A DNA stretch of 64,000 nucleotides, taken from contig PAPY01000008.1 of NCBI GenBank assembly GCA_002709565.1, positions 1-64,000 on the forward strand, written 5' to 3'. Under the pieces are notes generated by a model. The model was given only the letters and a program-made list of their open reading frames with translations, did not search any database and was not told the origin of the DNA. Each line of letters opens with the position of its first letter. Position 1 is the stretch's first letter. Shown here piece by piece: positions 58,877-64,000 of this stretch. The position numbers and the translations under genes were made by a program. This DNA is from Legionellales bacterium. Lineage in GTDB: Bacteria; Pseudomonadota; Gammaproteobacteria; UBA1113.

Positions 58877-61147
58877 ATGATTGGATTTGTTATATGTTTT
58901 TTTATCGGCAGTTTGACCTTATTGCTATCAAGTACGGTGCCAATTTGGTTAATGGTTTGCCTCGTTGCGTCCATTGTTGCCTTTAGTCATTTTGCCCTGA
59001 CACCACGTTGCCAACGTTATAGCCTGTGGTGTCTCGCTGGCTGTTGTTGGATAGGCTTGTATAGCAATTTTTTTGCGCCTTGGCAATTGCCAGAAGAGTG
59101 GATAGGAAAAAATTTATCCGTGCAAGGGGTGGTGTCATCAGTGCCATTGCGAAGTGATGAGGCTCAACGGTTTGAATTGAGAACAAATCAACTGTGTTTT
59201 AAAGCCCACTGCGTTAAACGCCGTGCACGTTTGCGCTTGAGTTGGTATCGAGCGCCGGATGTGAAATTACGGGCAGGGGATGAGTGGCAGTTAACGGTAC
59301 GGGTAAAACCACCCCATGGTTATGGTAATCCGGGGAGTTATCCAGTGGAGCAGGCGGCATTAGCACAAAAAATCTCTGCTCACGGCTATGTGGTTGCTAA
59401 ACAAGCTCATCGATTCGTCTCGCATCGCTGGTATCGACATCCGGTTAATCAACTGCGGCAGCGATTGTATCAGCGTATATCGGCAAGCAAATTACCTTAT
59501 AGCGCAATGATAACGGCGTTGAGTTTAGGCTTGCGCAGTGGGTTTGATAATCAACAGTGGCAAGTGTTGCAAAATACTGGGACGAATCATCTATTGGCTA
59601 TTTCAGGTTTGCACATTGGGTTGGTAGCAGGGTTATTTTATAGCTTAGTGAGTGTGTTATGGCGCTTAAGTGCGCGAGCTTGTGATGTGATGGCGACGCC
59701 TCGGATTGCTGCCATGGCGGCCGTCATTGCTGCGGGTAGTTATAGTTTGTTGGCGGGATTCACGCTAGCAACGGAGCGTGCGTTTATCATGGTGGCAGTT
59801 TTCGCTTGCGCACGGTTTTTTGTTCGCAGTCATAACGTCTGGCAGAGTTACTGTTTGGCGCTATTTATTTGTCTGTTGCTGAATCCATTTGCATTATTGA
59901 CTGCAGGGTTTTGGTTATCATTCTCAGCAGTGGCGGTGTTACTGTTAGGCTTTGCTAATCGCGTCGGGACAATGCCTAGATGGAAAAGTCTATTGCAGGC
60001 GCAATTGCTGGTGTTGATAGGCTTGTTGCCCATTACGTTATTTTATTTTCAGCAATTCTCCATAATCAGTATCGTGGCAAATAGCGTAGCGATCCCATGG
60101 GTAGGGTTTGTTATTGTGCCTTTGAGCTTATTGGCCAGTATTGTCAGTTTTAGTCATACTTTGGGTGGCGTATTACTATGGTTTGCTAATACTAATCTTA
60201 CCGCACTGTGGTGGCTGTTAGCGAAACTCAGTGCAATGCCCCACAGTGTTTGGCACCACGGTATAGCATCGCCATGGACTTTACCTTTGGGAGTAATAGG
60301 GGTAGGGTTATTGCTGTTACCTAGAGGAGTACCAGGAAAATGGCTAGGGTTACTGTGGTTGTTACCGGTATTATTTTACCGTGGCGAAACCGTTGCGCCA
60401 AATAGTTTTAAACTAACAATGTTAGATGTGGGGCAGGGGCTGAGTGTGATTATCCGTACAAGCAACCACGTATTAGTCTATGACACAGGACGTAGTTTTC
60501 CTAGCGGTACTGATTTGGGCAAACAAGTGGTGGTGCCGTATCTACGCACGCAAAATATTCACAAACTCGATAAGATAGTCATTAGTCACGGGGATAATGA
60601 TCATAGTGGTGGTTTGCAGAGTGTCATGCAAGCCTATCCTCACACGGAGGTTGTTAGCAGCGCGCCAAAGAAACTCAAGGTTACTGGCGTTAATCAATGC
60701 TTAGCAGGACAGCAGTGGCAGTGGGATGGCGTGATATTTGAGTTCTTATATCCGACGGAGTCTACTTTAGGCCGTAATAATGATAGCTCTTGCGTCTTGA
60801 AAATATCAGCCGGGAAATACAGCGCCTTGCTTCCTGGTGATATAGAACATTATGGCGAAAACTACCTTGTGCATCATGTTGCAAATCTCAAGAGCAATAT
60901 TTTGATAGCCCCCCATCACGGTAGCAGTACGTCCTCGACAGAAACATTTCTACAAGCAGTTCAACCTCAGTACGGCTTGATTTCTGCCGGGTTTTATAAC
61001 CGCTATCATTTTCCTCGAGCAGATGTTATTGAGCGCTATGCAAGGCAAGGCTCTATTATTCTTAATACAGGGAATAGTGGTATGGTTACAGCGGTAATGG
61101 ATCCCCAAAACGGTATAAGCAACCTTCAAGGCTTTGTCGGTCACTAA
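58877..61147 (+). CDS. comEC: ComEC/Rec2 DNA-uptake channel protein
   Basis: The 756-residue protein has an N-terminal membrane segment pair, an OB-like domain (LSVQGVVSSVPL), the Competence membrane domain (TGTNHLLAISGLHIGLVAGL near 235) and a C-terminal metallo-beta-lactamase-like domain from about 510 with VISHGDNDHSGGLQSV near 577 and LIAPHHGSSTSS near 675. It forms the inner-membrane channel for single-stranded DNA in natural transformation. ATG 58877 is chosen because the longer frame overlaps the DUF2062 gene. No ribosome site is obvious. Confidence 0.95.
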   Translation: MIGFVICFFIGSLTLLLSSTVPIWLMVCLVASIVAFSHFALTPRCQRYSLWCLAGCCWIGLYSNFFAPWQLPEEWIGKNLSVQGVVSSVPLRSDEAQRFELRTNQLCFKAHCVKRRARLRLSWYRAPDVKLRAGDEWQLTVRVKPPHGYGNPGSYPVEQAALAQKISAHGYVVAKQAHRFVSHRWYRHPVNQLRQRLYQRISASKLPYSAMITALSLGLRSGFDNQQWQVLQNTGTNHLLAISGLHIGLVAGLFYSLVSVLWRLSARACDVMATPRIAAMAAVIAAGSYSLLAGFTLATERAFIMVAVFACARFFVRSHNVWQSYCLALFICLLLNPFALLTAGFWLSFSAVAVLLLGFANRVGTMPRWKSLLQAQLLVLIGLLPITLFYFQQFSIISIVANSVAIPWVGFVIVPLSLLASIVSFSHTLGGVLLWFANTNLTALWWLLAKLSAMPHSVWHHGIASPWTLPLGVIGVGLLLLPRGVPGKWLGLLWLLPVLFYRGETVAPNSFKLTMLDVGQGLSVIIRTSNHVLVYDTGRSFPSGTDLGKQVVVPYLRTQNIHKLDKIVISHGDNDHSGGLQSVMQAYPHTEVVSSAPKKLKVTGVNQCLAGQQWQWDGVIFEFLYPTESTLGRNNDSSCVLKISAGKYSALLPGDIEHYGENYLVHHVANLKSNILIAPHHGSSTSSTETFLQAVQPQYGLISAGFYNRYHFPRADVIERYARQGSIILNTGNSGMVTAVMDPQNGISNLQGFVGH

Positions 61148-61158
61148 CGTTTGGAAGG

Positions 61159-61186
61159 TTGACGATTCATCAGAATAACGTAAAAT
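61159..61186 (+). promoter_or_regulatory. Sigma70 promoter of the unknown gene downstream of comEC
   Basis: TTGACG (61159-61164) and TAAAAT (61181-61186) are spaced by 16 bases. A 12-bp palindrome AACAATATTGTT (61200-61211) lies between the promoter and the ATG at 61233. Confidence 0.6.
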
Positions 61187-61232
61187 TGGCATCAATATTA
61201 ACAATATTGTTCAATAACTATAGGAATTTACG

Positions 61233-63068
61233 ATGAGTTACCCTAATCTACCTAATGAGCTCAACTCGGACGCCGGAGCAGCTACTATTAAAGAGACTTT
61301 TGAAATCGCGGCGTCTGCTGTTGACAACTTACCTGAGGGTGCGAAAAACAATTTTGATGAATTTTTGACTTGGCTTGAAGACAACAAAGCTCAATTTATA
61401 CAAAACTCAAGTGCGGCTTGTATATTCATCTGCCTCTGTAATGATAGGAAAGTAGATCCAAAGATAATTTTTCATCTTATAAAACAATATCTTTTAAACA
61501 ATCCGATGCATGATGAGGTTATGAAGGAATTCCTTAATATAATAAAAAATCAAGGCGTTGACAACAAGCCTCTTAAGTCAATGCTTGAACAAAGTGAGTT
61601 GTTAACGGATGTTGGCAAGCATTTAATTGAACGTCTTGTCAATCTAGACCCAATGCTAATAGATACAATGCTAATAGATATGTTTGTGGATGTTGTAAGA
61701 GAATGTCTGACAATATCTTTTACGCTCATGAGGTCAACTAAAGACTACCCTGGCGAGTATACTCAGGAATCAGTTTTTGAGATTATTAATAGATTAAGAC
61801 TTCAATTATTCAACACCTATAAGGCTTTTGATACTGACAGTGAAAGTATTGAGTCAAAGTTTTTTTATCATAACTTCTATTTAATCTCATCAGGATATCA
61901 TATTATTCGCCGAGATTGGCAATCAATGGTGAAGCAATTTAAAAAGATTTGTAGTCTAAGGAGCGCCCTTGAGGGGAAGTTGTCCTCTGTGAACCAGGAT
62001 GCATTTAGAAATTCTGTCTTTCAGTTGTTTCACTTATCGAGTATACTAATGACTGGACCCGACAAAGATCTGGAGGCTGCAGCTAAGCTTATTTTAGCCT
62101 ATCCATTTGCTGCTGCAAACGATGACGATTTTTATTGTCCAGACCTCCCATATCTCGAGAAGGCGATAATTCATATAAATTCCCTTATAAACGAGCTCGA
62201 AGCATCAGGTAACAGAAGACTGGTAAAAGGGCTGCGCAAAGCCGTGCAAGCATTGTCGGATCTTCTCGACGGCAACAAGCCAAAATCACAGCAGTTAACA
62301 TTAGCACCATTGATGGAGCACAATGAGCAGGGTCGTATGATAAGCGACAAAAAAGATAGGCTAGAAAAAATAAACTCTAAGATTACAAAATTCTTGCTAG
62401 AGAATATAGATTCTCCTAATGTTGTCTTTGAAAGAAAATTCAATAAAAAAAGCATCCAAAATCATTGGAATAAAAGCACTAGTAATCATTTTGAAATAAT
62501 TATTGCTGCGTTGCATTGCAACCCACTTAATGCATTTTATCTGTTTCGCAAAGCAAAGAGCATTGTGCTGGCTAAAAAACAACATATACTTCGACAAGTA
62601 ATTCATAGATTACAAGCGAAACTAAGGCTTAATGTATCTTCAGCATATGACAAGGTGTTAAATATCCAGTTGATTGACGAATTGATCAAATATTTAGGTA
62701 ATCAGGCAACAAGAAGTGATGAGCATATTGTTGCACTCGTGAATGCTTTAGCGAATGCCATGGTCCATGATACTGAGATAGAACTATTAATGCTATTTGT
62801 AGAAAAAGCGAATATCTTGTTAAGCTATCTAAGCATTGATAAAGACCTCATTCACAAAATTGAGGCCGGGTTTATTTATAAGTTGGCTAAAATTGCTTGG
62901 CTGAGAGAAAGTTATAGTTTATCACTGCAGTGTTGTGAGAAGATTATTGATGCCATGCCCTGCGATGATACTGAAACAATACCTTATCGGCGGTTGCTCG
63001 AAGCTTTAGATGAATGTTCACATAAAATTAGTTCGCCCGAGGTTAAGCGCCAAAAAAAGGACTTTTAA
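61233..63068 (+). CDS. Unknown helical protein, zero-frame product
   Basis: The 611-residue product is not recognised. It is predicted to be nearly all alpha-helical, with no signal peptide, membrane segment or catalytic motif. Repeated amphipathic helices suggest a solenoid-like scaffold (for example ESKFFYHNFYLISSGYHIIR and ESYSLSLQCCEKIIDAMPC). AT-rich codon use differs from comEC upstream. TAGGA lies before the ATG, and a sigma70 promoter is present. The last codons run CAA AAA AAG GAC TTT TAA, placing an A_AAA_AAG heptamer (63053-63059) in phase two codons before the stop. Confidence 0.85.
   Translation: MSYPNLPNELNSDAGAATIKETFEIAASAVDNLPEGAKNNFDEFLTWLEDNKAQFIQNSSAACIFICLCNDRKVDPKIIFHLIKQYLLNNPMHDEVMKEFLNIIKNQGVDNKPLKSMLEQSELLTDVGKHLIERLVNLDPMLIDTMLIDMFVDVVRECLTISFTLMRSTKDYPGEYTQESVFEIINRLRLQLFNTYKAFDTDSESIESKFFYHNFYLISSGYHIIRRDWQSMVKQFKKICSLRSALEGKLSSVNQDAFRNSVFQLFHLSSILMTGPDKDLEAAAKLILAYPFAAANDDDFYCPDLPYLEKAIIHINSLINELEASGNRRLVKGLRKAVQALSDLLDGNKPKSQQLTLAPLMEHNEQGRMISDKKDRLEKINSKITKFLLENIDSPNVVFERKFNKKSIQNHWNKSTSNHFEIIIAALHCNPLNAFYLFRKAKSIVLAKKQHILRQVIHRLQAKLRLNVSSAYDKVLNIQLIDELIKYLGNQATRSDEHIVALVNALANAMVHDTEIELLMLFVEKANILLSYLSIDKDLIHKIEAGFIYKLAKIAWLRESYSLSLQCCEKIIDAMPCDDTETIPYRRLLEALDECSHKISSPEVKRQKKDF
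63039..63068 (+). promoter_or_regulatory. Candidate programmed -1 ribosomal frameshift site
   Basis: GAGG (63039-63042), then ten bases, then A_AAA_AAG (63053-63059) in the reading phase of the upstream gene, and a zero-frame stop at 63066-63068. This layout matches the known dnaX site, where a Shine-Dalgarno-like motif stimulates slippage. A clear downstream stem-loop is not seen; a weak CAGCTC/GAGCTG pairing starts about 30 bases later. Confidence 0.5.
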
Positions 63069-64000
63069 TTGATGATATTTTCGACGCTTTTGAACAGCTC
63101 TGGGGTCTTGACTATGACTTCTTAAAACACAAGCTTAATGAGCTGGAGTCTGATGTCCTTCCCATCAATGAAAAACATAAGAAAATTGATAAGCCCTCAC
63201 GGCCAACTCATTCTCAACAGCGCAAACCCAGAGCGCCATCAACAAAGTCGGTACCTAATCCAGCAACAAAGCCGGGTCGCCGCAAGGCAAAAGCGAAAAG
63301 AACCAAACGCTCACGGACTGATGACGTCATTCAACCCCCTGTATTGCCTGAAGCTACAGCAACAGTCTCCAGTGAGTTTGACCAAGCGCAACAACGCTTA
63401 TCAGCTATTGATTCAACTCTGGGTAAACTTTTTGAGTCACAAACGCAATTCGATGAGTCCTGTGATAGATTGATTCAATCCTGCCTAGAGCAAAGAGAAC
63501 GGTTGGATAATTTGGCTAAACAAGCTAAATCTAAAATGCTAAATGACACTGACCGACCTGAATTAGATGCTTTACTTCTTCTTAATCGACACAGGTTAAA
63601 AGTCGGTGAAAACATTCAACTTGAGAGTAACCTTAACGTGGATGACAGCTTGGAAACTCTCCGAGGACAGCACGCCAGCTTCGATAATATATTGGCAGAT
63701 AAGCCAGATGTTATTGAGCGTGTTAATGAGGGATTAGATGAGCTCAAATCAAGCATTGAGGAACTACGGCAGACCATCGACTCTTTTGCCAAACGCTTGG
63801 CGAAAGAAACCCAAGATAGTCCGGGTGAGGAACCTCTAAGTAAACGCGTTACTCGACTCAAGGCTAAGCTTGCGCGCGCTAAAGATAGACTACAACAGCC
63901 TGATGCAGAGCCACAACAACCCGCACGCCCTAGGCGGCAAGTTGCTAGGTTCAGGCGCGGTAGAAATGCGCCTCAAAAAGAGCGCCAACAGCCAGCACAG
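63059..64000 (+). CDS. Minus-one-frame continuation of the unknown gene, partial
   Basis: From 63059 the -1 frame is open for 314 codons to the end of the window with no stop. It has no ATG, GTG or TTG start near its beginning; ATT 63068 with AGGA upstream is the only remotely possible separate start. The predicted product starts with an acidic/aromatic helix (DDIFDAFEQLWGLDYDFLKH), then a basic Pro/Lys/Arg linker (about residues 40-85), then a coiled coil (about 110-290, such as GLDELKSSIEELRQTIDSF), and ends basic and Gln/Pro-rich. Fused to the upstream frame it gives a protein of at least 923 residues. Its true end is outside the window. Confidence 0.7.

Noticed and set aside
63072-63128. 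Short zero-frame ORF after the unknown gene
   Set aside because: It has only 18 codons and conflicts with the long -1 frame, which shows better coding character.

Overview
The window reads as one contiguous piece of a gammaproteobacterial chromosome of moderate GC content, with closely packed genes and no transposase, phage or plasmid module. Housekeeping gene order is classical for the class: accD-folC-dedD-cvpA-purF, smrB beside prmB-aroC, cysZ beside zipA-ligA, and asd followed by fimV and truA. A full-length Smc stands where enteric bacteria would use MukB. Several eukaryote-like or host-interaction-type proteins (an F-box plus ankyrin protein, a minimal Ser/Thr kinase, proline-rich proteins of unknown function), together with comEC next to lolCD and DUF2062, suggest a host-associated lineage such as Legionellales. 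That placement is inference; no secretion system is visible here.

Layout. 1-310: tRNA-Arg(TCG) with a 165-bp tandem duplication of its 3' flank. 416-3793: two c-di-GMP signalling proteins, the first with a degenerate EAL domain. 3899-4125: a 6S-like RNA with its own promoter and terminator. 4130-6115: a LOG-family operon, tandem repeats and tRNA-Arg(CCT). 6173-7981: two small unknown genes divergent from a LuxR-type regulator. 8040-9832: class I aldolase and cysZ. 9938-16211: smc-zipA-ligA. 16208-20471: udk, smrB, prmB, aroC, asd. 20605-25502: an unknown proline-rich protein, fimV, a palindromic insertion and truA. 25598-28063: a REC-HPt protein and an F-box/ankyrin protein. 28140-34148: accD-folC-dedD-cvpA-purF-miaE. 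34228-43056: a surface-polysaccharide cluster (wbpA, wbpB, wbpD, wbpE, a glycosyltransferase, a wecA-like gene, a GT-C-like membrane protein and an LpxL-like acyltransferase). 43147-50448: thioesterase, ETF-QO divergent from etfB-etfA-ald-GDPD, and a dicarboxylate symporter. 50517-54525: metX, a kinase, DoxX and small proteins. 54526-54885: an array of hairpins. 54886-56243: a 3-oxoacid CoA-transferase. 56326-61147: lolC-lolD, DUF2062, comEC. 61233-64000: an unknown two-frame gene that runs off the window.

The most unusual signal is at 63039-63068. A long unknown ORF ends two codons after an in-phase A_AAA_AAG heptamer, the dnaX-type slippery sequence, with a GAGG motif ten bases upstream. 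The -1 frame continues open for at least 314 codons. This is either programmed -1 frameshifting, a homopolymer mutation or phase switch, or an assembly error. Other items worth attention are a palindromic element inserted at the 3' end of fimV between 23-bp direct repeats, with a structurally covarying relative at 54726-54845; a 41-nt dispersed repeat; and a possible structured metX leader.

How the genes work together: the ETF, ETF-QO, CoA-transferase and alanine dehydrogenase genes suggest energy from acyl-CoA and amino-acid oxidation. The wbp genes make a diacetamido-uronic acid sugar nucleotide, and the polyprenyl transferase and glycosyltransferases next to them could use it. LolCD, LpxL-like and ZipA/DedD/Smc serve envelope and division.
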